Of a stretch of 64,000 bases of DNA, positions 8,172 to 16,609 are shown piece after piece. A model generated the notes under the pieces. That model had not been told where the DNA came from. It saw nothing but the letters and a program-made list of their open reading frames with translations, and did no database searches. This stretch comes from Streptosporangium sp040640155 (GTDB lineage Bacteria > Actinomycetota > Actinomycetes > Streptosporangiales > Streptosporangiaceae). A program made the translations under genes and the position numbers. The stretch lies in assembly GCF_040640155.1 (NCBI RefSeq), contig NZ_JBFABE010000018.1, forward strand, positions 1 through 64,000, in the 5' to 3' direction. How positions within the stretch are numbered: the stretch's first letter is position 1; each line of letters opens with the position of its first letter.

Positions 8172-9074
8172 TCAGCGGGACGCCTCGTCCAGCAGGGCCA
8201 GCTCGTCCTCCGAGAGCGTCAGCCCGGCCACCGCCAGCAACGGCCGCAACTGCTCGACGTTGCGGGCGCTGGCGATCGGCGTGGCCACCGTCGGCTGGGC
8301 GGCGAGCCAGGCGAGCGCCACCGTGGCCGGGGCGACATCGTGCGAGGCCGCCACCTTGTCCAGCGCGTCGAGCACCCGCGGGCCCCGCTCCGACTCCAGG
8401 TACTGCGCCGCCTTGCCCGCCCGGGGGCTGTCCACGCTCACCCCGGCACGGTACTTGCCGGTCAGGAAGCCGCGGGCCAGCCCGTAGTAGGGGGTGGAGG
8501 TCAGCCCGTGCTCGATGACCACCTCGCGCAGCGCCCCCTCGTAGTCGCGTTCGAGGAGGTTGTAGTGCTGCTGCAGCACCCCGTAACTGGCCAGGCCCTC
8601 CCGCTCGGAGACCCGCATGGCCTCGTCGAGGCGCTCGGCGCCGTAGTTGGAGGCGCCGATGTTGCGGACCTTGCCCTCGGTGACCAGCTCGTCGAACGCG
8701 CCGAGGGTCTCCTCCAGGGGCGTGTCCGCGTCGTCGACGTGGGCCCAGTACAGGTCGATGTGGTCGGTGCCCAGCCGGCGGAGCGAGTCCTCGGCCGCCG
8801 CGCGGATGTTGGCCGCCGACAGGCCGGGCCGCTCGCTCCACATGCCCACCTTGGTGGCGACCACGATGCGGTCGCGGTTGCGGCGCGAGGCCATCCACTC
8901 GCCGAGGATGGTCTCCGACACCCCGCCGGAGTAGAGGTCCGCGGTGTCGACGAGGTTGCCGCCCGCCTCGGCGTAGGCGTCCAGTACCGCGAACGAGTCG
9001 TCTCGATCCGCGGTCCAGCCGAATACGTTGCCACCGAGGCAGAGAGGGAACAGGTTCAGCTCAGAAAAGCTCAT
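8172..9074 (-). CDS. Aldo/keto reductase
   Basis: NADPH-dependent oxidoreductase of the AKR superfamily, 300 aa, TIM-barrel. Signature parts: GGNVFGWTADRD near the N-terminus, the catalytic Asp-Tyr pair in NLVDTADLYSGG, Lys in VVATKVGMW, the catalytic His in DHIDLYWAHVDDA, and a C-terminal cofactor segment ATPIASARNVEQL. Related to YajO/YdjG-type or Kv-beta-like reductases; substrate not predictable. Single gene, convergent to actP. The leader carries the short palindrome TTCGCGAA close to the start. Confidence 0.9.
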   Translation of the reverse strand: MSFSELNLFPLCLGGNVFGWTADRDDSFAVLDAYAEAGGNLVDTADLYSGGVSETILGEWMASRRNRDRIVVATKVGMWSERPGLSAANIRAAAEDSLRRLGTDHIDLYWAHVDDADTPLEETLGAFDELVTEGKVRNIGASNYGAERLDEAMRVSEREGLASYGVLQQHYNLLERDYEGALREVVIEHGLTSTPYYGLARGFLTGKYRAGVSVDSPRAGKAAQYLESERGPRVLDALDKVAASHDVAPATVALAWLAAQPTVATPIASARNVEQLRPLLAVAGLTLSEDELALLDEASR

Positions 9075-9176
9075 GTGCTAACTCTATTTCGCGAATAATC
9101 GCGCGGTTGCCGGGCATCGGCGACGACCGGCGGAGCGTTATTATGATCGGCGTCAATAAGACCGCCGGAGGCTCCC

Positions 9177-10277
9177 ATGGCGCCAGGTTCACGGGTACGC
9201 GGATTCCTCGCCGGCGCCGCCGTCGCGGCCGGGCTGTTCGTCCTGGTGGCGGCCGTCGTGGTCGCCGTGGCCTCCCACCGGCCCGGATCCACCGGCCCCG
9301 CGCCCCCCGGGCGGCCCGGCGCCTCGGGCGCGCCCCGCACCCCGGACGCCCCGCGGGAACCGAAAGCCACCCTCGGTGACCCCTCCGGCGGGACCTCCGG
9401 CAGGGCCTCCGGCGTCCCCGGCGGTGTCGAGGTGATGGCGGAGGAGAGGTCGGGCGACCGGCGGATGGACCTGACCCTGCGCTCGGCCGCCCTCGGCGAC
9501 GTCACCCGGGTGCGGCTGCTGCTGCCCGAGGGCTGGTCCAGGGACGCCGGCAGGACCTGGCCGGTGCTCTGGCTGCTGCACGGCGGCCTCGACGACCACC
9601 GCTCCTGGTCGGCGTCCGACGTGGACGGGCTCACCCGGGACGACCCCGTCATCGTCGTGATGCCGGACGGCGGCCGGTGCGGCAGCTACTCCGACTGGTA
9701 CAACGGCGGCGACGGCGGCCCGCCCCGGTGGGCGACCCACCACCTGAGGGAACTCCTCCCGCTGCTGGAGAGCCGGTACGCGGCGAGCCGGGAGCGGGCG
9801 GTCGCCGGATACTCGATGGGCGGCCAGGGCGCGATGCTCTACGCCGCCGCCGGCGGTTTCAGGGCCGCGGCCTCCTTCAGCGGCGCGCTGCACACCCTCA
9901 TGCCCGGCGTCGACGTCGCCGTCATGCTCGGCACCACCGCGGGATGCCCCGGCACCGACTGGAAGCGCGTCTGGGGTGACCCGCGCGAGGACCGCGAGGT
10001 CTGGGAGCGGCACGACCCGTACCATCTGGCGGACCGGTTGCGCGGCGTCCGCCTCTACGTGGCCTCCGGGGACGGCGGCAGGCGCGACGGCGAGCTGTTC
10101 GGCGACCTCACCGAGGAGCTCGCCCACAAGGCGGCGCTGGCCTTCACCGGCCGCCTCGAGGCGCTGGACATCCCCTTCGAGCCGCACTTCTACCCGGGCC
10201 GCCACGACATGACCTACTGGAACGGTGAGCTGCGCCGGGCGCTGCCCATGCTGCTGCGGTCGGTCGGGGCCCGCTGA
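9177..10277 (+). CDS. Secreted/anchored esterase (esterase D/antigen 85-like)
   Basis: Alpha/beta hydrolase of 366 aa, exported. A TM signal anchor lies at residues 8-35, followed by a Pro/Ala/Gly-rich linker (about 38-80). The catalytic domain starts near 90. The Ser nucleophile S213 sits in AGYSMGGQGA (GxSxG), WLLHGGLDD gives the oxyanion region, and the His is in FYPGRHDMTYW. This is the putative esterase family (PF00756) of carboxylesterases, feruloyl esterases and mycolyltransferase relatives. ATG is preceded by GGAGG. Its 3' end overlaps the convergent WS/DGAT gene by 64 nt. Substrate unknown; a role on acyl groups at the cell surface is inference. Confidence 0.85.
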   Translation: MAPGSRVRGFLAGAAVAAGLFVLVAAVVVAVASHRPGSTGPAPPGRPGASGAPRTPDAPREPKATLGDPSGGTSGRASGVPGGVEVMAEERSGDRRMDLTLRSAALGDVTRVRLLLPEGWSRDAGRTWPVLWLLHGGLDDHRSWSASDVDGLTRDDPVIVVMPDGGRCGSYSDWYNGGDGGPPRWATHHLRELLPLLESRYAASRERAVAGYSMGGQGAMLYAAAGGFRAAASFSGALHTLMPGVDVAVMLGTTAGCPGTDWKRVWGDPREDREVWERHDPYHLADRLRGVRLYVASGDGGRRDGELFGDLTEELAHKAALAFTGRLEALDIPFEPHFYPGRHDMTYWNGELRRALPMLLRSVGAR

Positions 10278-11731
10278 ACCTGCTCGGTCAGCTCGTCCAT
10301 GGCCCCCCGCAGGTGGTCCATCAGCCGCCACACGTCGGCCACCCGGTCCGGGCAGGACAGGATGCCGAAGTCGAGCGAGCCGTCGTAGGAGAAGCAGGTG
10401 ATGCTGACCCCGCCGCTCACGTCGGTCAGCACCGACATGGGGTGGTAGGCCAGCACCCTGGCCCCGCACAGGTAGAGCGGCAGCTGCGGGCCGGGCACGT
10501 TCGAGACGATCAGGTTGACCGGCGGCAGCACGATCGAGGCCAGCCGGAACACCGCGGAGGTCGCCAGCGCGGTGACGGCGGCCGGCAGCATCGACGACAG
10601 CTCGCCCAGCCAGCCCGCCGGGGAGCCGGCGAAGCGCAGCTTGGCCGCGCGCATCGTCCCGGCCATGACCCGCAGGCGCTCGCGCGGGCAGGACAGGTCG
10701 GTGGGGATGGGGGTGACCATGACGGAGATCTGGTTGCCCACCACCCGTCCGGAGCCGTCGCCGCGGACCGCGACCGGCACCGCCGCGATGAGCGGCCGGT
10801 CGGGCAGGGCGTCGCGCTCGCGCAGCCACGTGCGCAGCGCCGACGCGCAGAGCGTCATGACCACGTCGTTGACGCTGGCCCCCGCGCCCCTGGCCACCCG
10901 CTTGACGTCCGAGAGCGGGATGGACCCGAAGGCGAAGCGCCGCTCGGCGCCGATGGGGCCGTTGAACGGCGTGCGCGGCGCCGCCAGCACCGGCAGCTCG
11001 GGCAGCTCCTCCGCCTTCCCCGTGACCATCCGGGTGACCGCGGCGGCCACCTGCCGGGCACCCGGCAGCGCCGAGGCCAGCGGCATCGTGTCGAGCTCGG
11101 CCGCCATGCGGCCCAGCGAGTACAGCGTCCGGGCGGGCTGCAGCACCGTCCTGACCGCCGCCACGGCGAGCATCCCGGCCAGGCCCGGGGCGGCGGCCGC
11201 GGGCACGGGCGGCGTGGCCGGCGGCCCGGGCGGCTCGACGGCGCGCGGCTCGGGCGTCAGGTCGAGCAGCGCGGCGATCGTCTCCGCCCCGGACACGCCG
11301 TCGATGGCGCAGTGGTGCACCTTGGCGTAGAGGGCGACCCGGCCGCCGGTCAGGCCGTGGATGAGGTGCATCTCCCACAGCGGGCGGGAACGGTCCAGGT
11401 GCCGCTCGTGGATCCGGGCGACCCGCTCGGCGAGCAGGGCGTCGTCCCCCGGGGCGGCGAGGGTCGTCTCGTGGACGTGAGCGGCGACGTCGAAGGCGGG
11501 ATCCTCCACCCAGTAGGGCCGGTCGAGGTCGAACGGCACGGTGGCCAGCCGCATCCTCAGCGCCGGGGTCAGGTGCAGCCGCTCACGGAGCAGCCCGACC
11601 AGGCGTGCCAGGGTGAGGGGCCCGGCGCCCGCGCGCGACGGGGCCAGGACGGCCAGCCCGGCGACGTGGGCCGCCGTGGTCGCCGACTCGGCGTGCAGGA
11701 ACTGCGCGTCGAGCGCGGTCAGCTGGCGCAT
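10214..11731 (-). CDS. Wax ester synthase/diacylglycerol O-acyltransferase (WS/DGAT)
   Basis: Bifunctional acyltransferase that makes triacylglycerol or wax esters from acyl-CoA at the membrane. The catalytic HHxxxDG motif is intact (HHCAIDG, H139, H140, D144). The second conserved block NLIVSNVPGP and the N-terminal LTALDAQFLHAES are typical. Length 505 aa from ATG 11731; the frame stays open to 11776, but the family begins at MRQLTALDAQFLH. The C-terminal tail is short and basic and overlaps the esterase gene on the other strand. Stand-alone gene. Actinomycetes usually carry several paralogues for storage lipid. Confidence 0.93.
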   Translation of the reverse strand: MRQLTALDAQFLHAESATTAAHVAGLAVLAPSRAGAGPLTLARLVGLLRERLHLTPALRMRLATVPFDLDRPYWVEDPAFDVAAHVHETTLAAPGDDALLAERVARIHERHLDRSRPLWEMHLIHGLTGGRVALYAKVHHCAIDGVSGAETIAALLDLTPEPRAVEPPGPPATPPVPAAAAPGLAGMLAVAAVRTVLQPARTLYSLGRMAAELDTMPLASALPGARQVAAAVTRMVTGKAEELPELPVLAAPRTPFNGPIGAERRFAFGSIPLSDVKRVARGAGASVNDVVMTLCASALRTWLRERDALPDRPLIAAVPVAVRGDGSGRVVGNQISVMVTPIPTDLSCPRERLRVMAGTMRAAKLRFAGSPAGWLGELSSMLPAAVTALATSAVFRLASIVLPPVNLIVSNVPGPQLPLYLCGARVLAYHPMSVLTDVSGGVSITCFSYDGSLDFGILSCPDRVADVWRLMDHLRGAMDELTEQVQRAPTDRSSMGSARRSSPFQ

Positions 11732-11955
11732 CGGACGGACCTCCCGGGAACCGGGGGGAACGCGTGCAGCCGTCATCTCGCCCTCATCGCCTCGGCACGT
11801 CTCGTCTCGCCACGGGACCCCGGACCTCTCCCCGCCCCGGCCGGTGGTCCCGGCCGGACGCCGTGACCGTGTGCCCCGGCCGCCCGTCGCCCCGGGTGAC
11901 CTTCCCGTTCCTTTGGGTCACCACACCTTCCGGCTCGTGGCCCGCCCGGCGCCGG

Positions 11956-13128
11956 TCATCCGTCCACGACGGTCACCGGGTGGCGGACGACGGCGTCGAA
12001 GAGGTAGCCGAGGTCGTTGTGCGGGGTGTGGTCGGGCTGGACCGCGCCGGTCTCGTCGGTGGCGCGGGCCAGCAGCAGGTACGGGCCGGTCCTGGGCGGC
12101 CTCCAGACGACCTGCCAGCGGGTCCAGGCCGTCGCCGTGTCCGGGCCGCGCAGCGCGACGCGCTGCCAGGAGACGCCACCGTCCAGGCTCACCTCCACGT
12201 CGGCGATCCGGCCGCCTCCCGACCAGGACCTGCCGCGCAGCACGTACGGCCGCCCGGCGCTCAGCACGGCGCCCCAGGGCAGCTCGAAGGCGCTCCTGAC
12301 GCCCCGCGCGGTCAGCGGCGGGCCGCCCCCGGGCGGGTAGGCGTCGCCGAACATCCGGTAGAGAACGGTGTTCCACGGCGAGGACAGCGGCGAGGTGGAG
12401 ACCTCGATGTCACCGACCCACTTGATCGACGCCAGGCCGATCCAGCCGGGGACGACCAGCCGCACCGGGTGGCCGTGGTCGGGCGGGAGCGGCTCGCCGT
12501 TCATCTCGTAGGCCAGCAGGACGTCACGCATCGCCTTGGACACCGGGATCGGGCGGCGTACCCGGCCGTGGTCCACGCCGTCGGCCACGTAGGCCGGGTC
12601 GAGGCCGCGGGCCATCACGTCGACGGCGTCCGGGGTGATCCCGGCACGTTCCAGCACCGTGGCCAGCGGCACCCCGCGCCAGCGGGCCACCCCGACGCCG
12701 CCCAGGCCCCATGGGGTGCCGGTGGCCGGCCGGTGCTGCTGGGAGGCGAACAGGCTCCGCCCGTTGCCCGCGCACTCGATCGCCACGTCGCGCGTCACCG
12801 AGGGCAGGGCGAGCAGCTCCCGGTGGCCGAGGTCGCGGGGGGAGGCCAGGCCGGTGCCGTGCAGGCGCAGCCGCCAGGAGGACGCGTCGACGATCGGGGT
12901 CCGGGTGTGGTTGCGCACGAAGAAGCGGTCGTTGGGCACGTGGAAGCCGACCTCGCGCATGGCCTCCCAGCGCATCTCCGCGTTGGTCTCCAGCTCGGCG
13001 AACAGCTCCGGCGGCAGCGGCTTGACGATCCCCGAGGAGGGACGCGCGCCCCCCGCGGGGTCGTCCTCGGCGATCCCGCCGGCCCGGCGGCGGTAGGTGG
13101 TCTCGTGACGGCTCTTCTCGTACGGCAT
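11956..13128 (-). CDS. Sulfite oxidase-type molybdopterin oxidoreductase
   Basis: Molybdenum enzyme of 390 aa. The oxidoreductase molybdopterin-binding domain covers about residues 35-250, with the Mo-ligand C119 in AIECAGNGR. The Mo-co dimerisation domain (about 260-385) includes WRPPRTGPYLLLARATDETG. This is the architecture of sulfite oxidase/SorA relatives. There is no Tat or Sec signal and no haem domain, so it is probably cytoplasmic with an unknown acceptor. The N-terminal 30 residues are charged and may be dispensable. ATG has AAGGGGTG upstream. A promoter with an inverted repeat in its spacer lies 20-50 nt upstream. Confidence 0.9.
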   Translation of the reverse strand: MPYEKSRHETTYRRRAGGIAEDDPAGGARPSSGIVKPLPPELFAELETNAEMRWEAMREVGFHVPNDRFFVRNHTRTPIVDASSWRLRLHGTGLASPRDLGHRELLALPSVTRDVAIECAGNGRSLFASQQHRPATGTPWGLGGVGVARWRGVPLATVLERAGITPDAVDVMARGLDPAYVADGVDHGRVRRPIPVSKAMRDVLLAYEMNGEPLPPDHGHPVRLVVPGWIGLASIKWVGDIEVSTSPLSSPWNTVLYRMFGDAYPPGGGPPLTARGVRSAFELPWGAVLSAGRPYVLRGRSWSGGGRIADVEVSLDGGVSWQRVALRGPDTATAWTRWQVVWRPPRTGPYLLLARATDETGAVQPDHTPHNDLGYLFDAVVRHPVTVVDG

Positions 13129-13149
13129 CCGGCATCACCCCTTCGTCTA

Positions 13150-13178
13150 CATCTATTTCCTACCAGGAAAGTCTGTAA
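13150..13178 (-). promoter_or_regulatory. Promoter with operator-like inverted repeat in the spacer
   Basis: On the minus strand, -35 TTACAG (13173-13178) and -10 TAGATG (13150-13155) are separated by 17 bp. The spacer contains TTTCCT-ACC-AGGAAA (13156-13170), a perfect 6-bp inverted repeat. A repressor bound there would block the promoter of the sulfite oxidase-like gene. Confidence 0.45.
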
Positions 13179-13220
13179 TATCGAAGGACGGAACATCTCT
13201 GTCACCCATGATGTCGCCGG

Positions 13221-13312
13221 GTCCCCGGGACCCGGGACCCGGGACCCGGGACCCGGGGCCCGGGACCCGGGGCCCCGCGTCCCGGGGGTCCCGGGAGTCC
13301 CGGGTCCCGGGG
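13221..13312. repeat. GGGACCC-type tandem repeat
   Basis: About ten copies of the 7-bp unit CCCGGGA and variants lie between the polX stop and the sulfite oxidase-like gene. Self-complementary CCCGGG cores can fold into hairpins, so it may serve as a terminator for polX. No coding content. Confidence 0.6.
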
Positions 13313-13314
13313 CC

Positions 13315-15000
13315 TCAGCGGCCGAGGAAGGCCAGCAGCCGTTCCAGCGGCCAGGTGTTGATCACGTCGTCGGCGGTGAGCCAGCCGCGCTGGGCGACGC
13401 CGACGCCGAAGCGCTGGTTGTCCAGGTGCGGCACCGCGTGGGCGTCGCTGTCGACGGAGAACCTCACCCCGTGGTGGCGCGCCAGCCGCACCAGGTCCGA
13501 GGGCAGGTCGGAGCGGTCGGGGAAGGAGTCGATCTCCATCGCGGTGCCGGTGCGGGCCGCGGCGCGGAACACCTCGTCCCAGTCGGCGTCCACCGGCGGG
13601 CGGACGCCGATCCTGCGGGTGGTCGGGTGGCCGATGATGTGCACGTGGGGGTTCTCGCAGGCGGTGACGAAGCGCCGGGTCATCTCCTCGCGCGACTGGT
13701 TGAAGTGCGAGTGCACGCTGGCCACGCAGACGTCGAACCCCTCCAGCACCTCGGCGGGCCAGTCGACCGAGCCGTCCGGGGCGATGTTCAGCTCGCTGCC
13801 GTGCAGCAGCCGCATGTCCGGGTAGCTCCCCTGCAGCGCGCGCAGCCGCTCCCGCTGCTCCAGCGCCTTGTCCAGCGTCATCCGCTGCATCGCCAGGTCG
13901 GGCGCGTGGTCGGTCACCGCGTAGTAGGCGTACCCGCGCGCGCGGGCGGCGGCGACCATGTCCTCCAGCGAGGCGATCCCGTCGGTCAGGTCGGTGTGGG
14001 TGTGCAGGTCGCCCCGCAGGTCCTCGACGGTGACCAGGACGGGCAGCTCGCCGGCGAGCGCGGCGGGGATCTCGCCGCCGTCCTCGCGCAGGGTCGGCGG
14101 GATCCACGGCATGCCGAACGCGGCGAAGACCTCCTCCTCGGTGGCGGCCGCGATCACGCGTTCCCCCTCGAACAGGCCGTACTCCGAGAGCTTCCAGCCC
14201 TTCTTCACGGTGATCTCCCGCAGGTGCACGGTGTGCTCCTTGGAGCCGGTGAAGTACATCAGCGCGGCGCCCCAGGACTCGGCCGGGACCAGGCGCAGGT
14301 CGACCTGGACGCCGTGGGCCGTGCGGATCGAGGTCTTCTTCGGCCCGGAGGCGACGACCTCGGCCACGTAGGGCTGCGCCTTGAAGTCGTCCATCAGCGA
14401 CTCGGGGCCGACCGCGAGGACGTCGACGTCGCCGACGGTGTCCTTCATCCGGCGCAGCGACCCGGCGTAGGCGATCCGCTCGGCGCCCGGCAGCGAGGCG
14501 ATCACCCGCTCGGCCAGGTCCATGGCCGTCCCGGTGTGCATCCTGGCGCTGTTCTCGGCCAGGTGCTCGACCCCCTTGAGGAGGTTCTCCACGGTCTTGG
14601 CGCCGAAGCCCTTGACCCCCTCCAGCCGCCCCTCCTCGATGGCCCTGGCCAGCGCCTCGGGGGAGTCGATGCCCAGCTCCTTGTACAGGAAGACGGCCTT
14701 CTTCGGCCCGAGCGAGGCCACCCGGGTCAGCCGCCGCACCCCCTGGGGGACCTTCTCGCGCAGCTCGTCGAGCTGGCGGAAGCCGCCCCGCTCCAGGTAC
14801 TCCTCGACCTTCTTGGCGATCGCCTCGCCCACCCCCGGCACGCTCCGCACCGGTACGGCCGTGATGTCCTCGGCGAGGCCGGCGATCGCCTTGGCCGCCT
14901 TCTGGTAGCTGCGCACCCGGAAGGCGTCGCCGCCGTTCATCGCGAACAGCTCGGCGTACTCCTCCAGGGCGGACGCGACGTCGTCGTTAGCTCGTGCCAT
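13315..15000 (-). CDS. polX: DNA polymerase/3'-5' exonuclease PolX
   Basis: Family X DNA polymerase of base-excision repair/gap filling, 561 aa (usual size about 570). An 8-kDa-like helix-hairpin-helix region (VPGVGEAIAKKV; VKGFGAKTVENLL) is followed by the nucleotidyltransferase core (YAGSLRRMKDTVGDVDVLA with the catalytic DVD). A C-terminal PHP nuclease domain has metal ligands in DLHTHTDLTDG, HGSELNI, and HPTTRR, and a final DSDAHAV. All key residues are present. Stand-alone gene on the minus strand. Confidence 0.95.
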   Translation of the reverse strand: MARANDDVASALEEYAELFAMNGGDAFRVRSYQKAAKAIAGLAEDITAVPVRSVPGVGEAIAKKVEEYLERGGFRQLDELREKVPQGVRRLTRVASLGPKKAVFLYKELGIDSPEALARAIEEGRLEGVKGFGAKTVENLLKGVEHLAENSARMHTGTAMDLAERVIASLPGAERIAYAGSLRRMKDTVGDVDVLAVGPESLMDDFKAQPYVAEVVASGPKKTSIRTAHGVQVDLRLVPAESWGAALMYFTGSKEHTVHLREITVKKGWKLSEYGLFEGERVIAAATEEEVFAAFGMPWIPPTLREDGGEIPAALAGELPVLVTVEDLRGDLHTHTDLTDGIASLEDMVAAARARGYAYYAVTDHAPDLAMQRMTLDKALEQRERLRALQGSYPDMRLLHGSELNIAPDGSVDWPAEVLEGFDVCVASVHSHFNQSREEMTRRFVTACENPHVHIIGHPTTRRIGVRPPVDADWDEVFRAAARTGTAMEIDSFPDRSDLPSDLVRLARHHGVRFSVDSDAHAVPHLDNQRFGVGVAQRGWLTADDVINTWPLERLLAFLGR

Positions 15001-15010
15001 GCCCCCCAGC

Positions 15011-15673
15011 CTAGAAGGCGGCGTGCTCCGGGACGGGATAGGTCAGCAGATGGCCGCACATGCCGTCGCGGGGCACGGCGGCCACCCGCGTGACCCCGGC
15101 CTCGCGCAGATGGCCGAGGTCGCCGGCGCGCAGGGCGGCGAGCTGCTCGCCCGTGGTCTCGGCGGCGCGCAGCGGGCCCTCGCGCCAGCGGGACTCGAAG
15201 GCGTCCAGCCGGGGCGCGAGCAGACCGGCGGCGGCCTCCAGGAAGGCGGCGAAGGCCTCCCGGCCGCCCTCGCGCAGCGTCAGGAACCCCTCGACGGCCA
15301 GGTCCCGGCGCTCCAGCGGGTCCGAGCCCACGGCCAGGGCGTACCGGGCGGGGTCGGCCAGGACGTCGGAGGGGAAGGTCAGGACGGCGTCGCCGGCCTC
15401 GGGCAGGCCGCTGTTCTGCATCAGCACCACGATGCGCAGGTCACCGCCGTTGACCAGGCGGTGGACGGTGCCGGGGGTGAACCGGACGACCTCGCCGGGG
15501 GCCAGCGGGGTCTCCCGGTAATCGCTCCAGGTCAGGGTCTGCACGGCGCCGGAACCGGCCACCACGACGTAGGCCTCGGAGCAGAGCGTGTGCAGGTGCG
15601 GCGAGCCGCCGTGCAGGCCGTCCGGGGCGGGCTCGTCGTAGACGGACAGGTCGCTCACACCCACACCGAACAC
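15011..15673 (-). CDS. Cupin-domain protein
   Basis: Cytoplasmic protein of 220 aa with an N-terminal cupin (residues about 15-100): motif 1 HLHTLCSEAYVVVAGSG and motif 2 PGTVHRLVNGGDLRIVV supply the likely metal ligands. A helical C-terminal half follows (about 110-220; FAAFLEAAAGLLAPRLDAF). GTG start with an excellent AAGGAGGA site. Encoded 81 nt downstream of the PmoA-like gene in the same direction, so it may be the third gene of that sugar-catabolic operon. Function (isomerase or sugar-binding enzyme) not assigned. Confidence 0.7.
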   Translation of the reverse strand: MFGVGVSDLSVYDEPAPDGLHGGSPHLHTLCSEAYVVVAGSGAVQTLTWSDYRETPLAPGEVVRFTPGTVHRLVNGGDLRIVVLMQNSGLPEAGDAVLTFPSDVLADPARYALAVGSDPLERRDLAVEGFLTLREGGREAFAAFLEAAAGLLAPRLDAFESRWREGPLRAAETTGEQLAALRAGDLGHLREAGVTRVAAVPRDGMCGHLLTYPVPEHAAF

Positions 15674-15754
15674 GGGTCCTCCTTCACGTCGGTCCCGCGC
15701 TCACGCCCGGGTCGTACACGGGTCCTCCCTCACGCCCGGATCGGGGACGAGATC

Positions 15755-16609
15755 TCACGTCGTCCCGTTCCGGCCCGGTGCCGGGCACGGGTGCTCCCTC
15801 ACGTACGCCTCCAGCCGGGCGCGGTCCCACGCGCCGGTGGCGACCGTCATCCGGTAACGCAGGAACAGCGTCTCCCCGGGCGGCAGGACGAGCGGGTCGT
15901 GGAAGGCGATGGAGGGGTTGACGGCCGCGAACGGCGTGGTGCGGACGAACCAGACGGCCGGCCGGCCGCTCTGGAACAGCAGGGTGGAGGACCGGTCGAC
16001 CTCGTCGTGCGCGCCGACGTAGGCCAGCCACGCCGACTCCCGGCCCATCATCTCCGGCCCGTCGCCGCGCTCGGCGATCACCGTGCCGTGCTCGAAGGAG
16101 CGCGGCCCGCGCCAGAACAGGCCGCAGTAGCCGGCCATCGGGCGGCCGTTGGTGGTGGGACTGCCGAAGACCAGGTCGCTGCCGCGCACGTTGACGATCT
16201 CCGTGGACACCTCCAGCGTCCAGGAGTCCTCGCACACGTCGCGCACCTCGAACGTCCGGAGCTCGTCCACCCAGTGCTCGCCGCCCTGGGTGTGCCAGGT
16301 CAGGCGCTCCACGCCGGGGGAGGGGAAGTCCTCGTGCCGCATGGTCCCGTTGTTGGGCAGGTCCACGTACCCGGCGGCCTCGCGGACGTAGCTGCCGCCG
16401 CCCCAGAAGTTCTCCCCCGACAGGTCCGAGACGGTGAACTGCAGCCCCCGGTGCCAGCGGTGGTCGTGCGGGCGGTAGGCGCTGACCACGTCGCCGGCCG
16501 TCGTGCGGATCGGGTGGAAGTAGGGTTTCGGCGACTCGAAGACCGGTGTCTCCGGCTCGTACACGTAGCGCAGGATCGGCACGCCGCGCTCGGTGAGGGT
16601 CAGCTCCAT
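15755..16609 (-). CDS. PmoA-family protein (DUF6807)
   Basis: 284-aa protein from ATG 16609. It matches the family annotated as methane oxygenase PmoA, a misnomer: members are encoded in sugar operons beside Gfo/Idh dehydrogenases. Conserved features include PYFHPIRTTAGD, RPHDHRWHRGLQFTVSDLSGENFWGG (read in parts) and AGYCGLFWRGPRSF. All-beta fold resembling aldose epimerase-like enzymes is expected. Its start overlaps the Gfo/Idh stop by 10 nt, so the two are co-translated. Likely a sugar-processing enzyme; reaction unknown. Confidence 0.8.
   Translation of the reverse strand: MELTLTERGVPILRYVYEPETPVFESPKPYFHPIRTTAGDVVSAYRPHDHRWHRGLQFTVSDLSGENFWGGGSYVREAAGYVDLPNNGTMRHEDFPSPGVERLTWHTQGGEHWVDELRTFEVRDVCEDSWTLEVSTEIVNVRGSDLVFGSPTTNGRPMAGYCGLFWRGPRSFEHGTVIAERGDGPEMMGRESAWLAYVGAHDEVDRSSTLLFQSGRPAVWFVRTTPFAAVNPSIAFHDPLVLPPGETLFLRYRMTVATGAWDRARLEAYVREHPCPAPGRNGTT

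Noticed and set aside
11764..15093. Plus-strand frame of 1109 codons
   Set aside because: Antisense shadow of the sulfite oxidase-like and polX genes on the minus strand, both with intact motifs.
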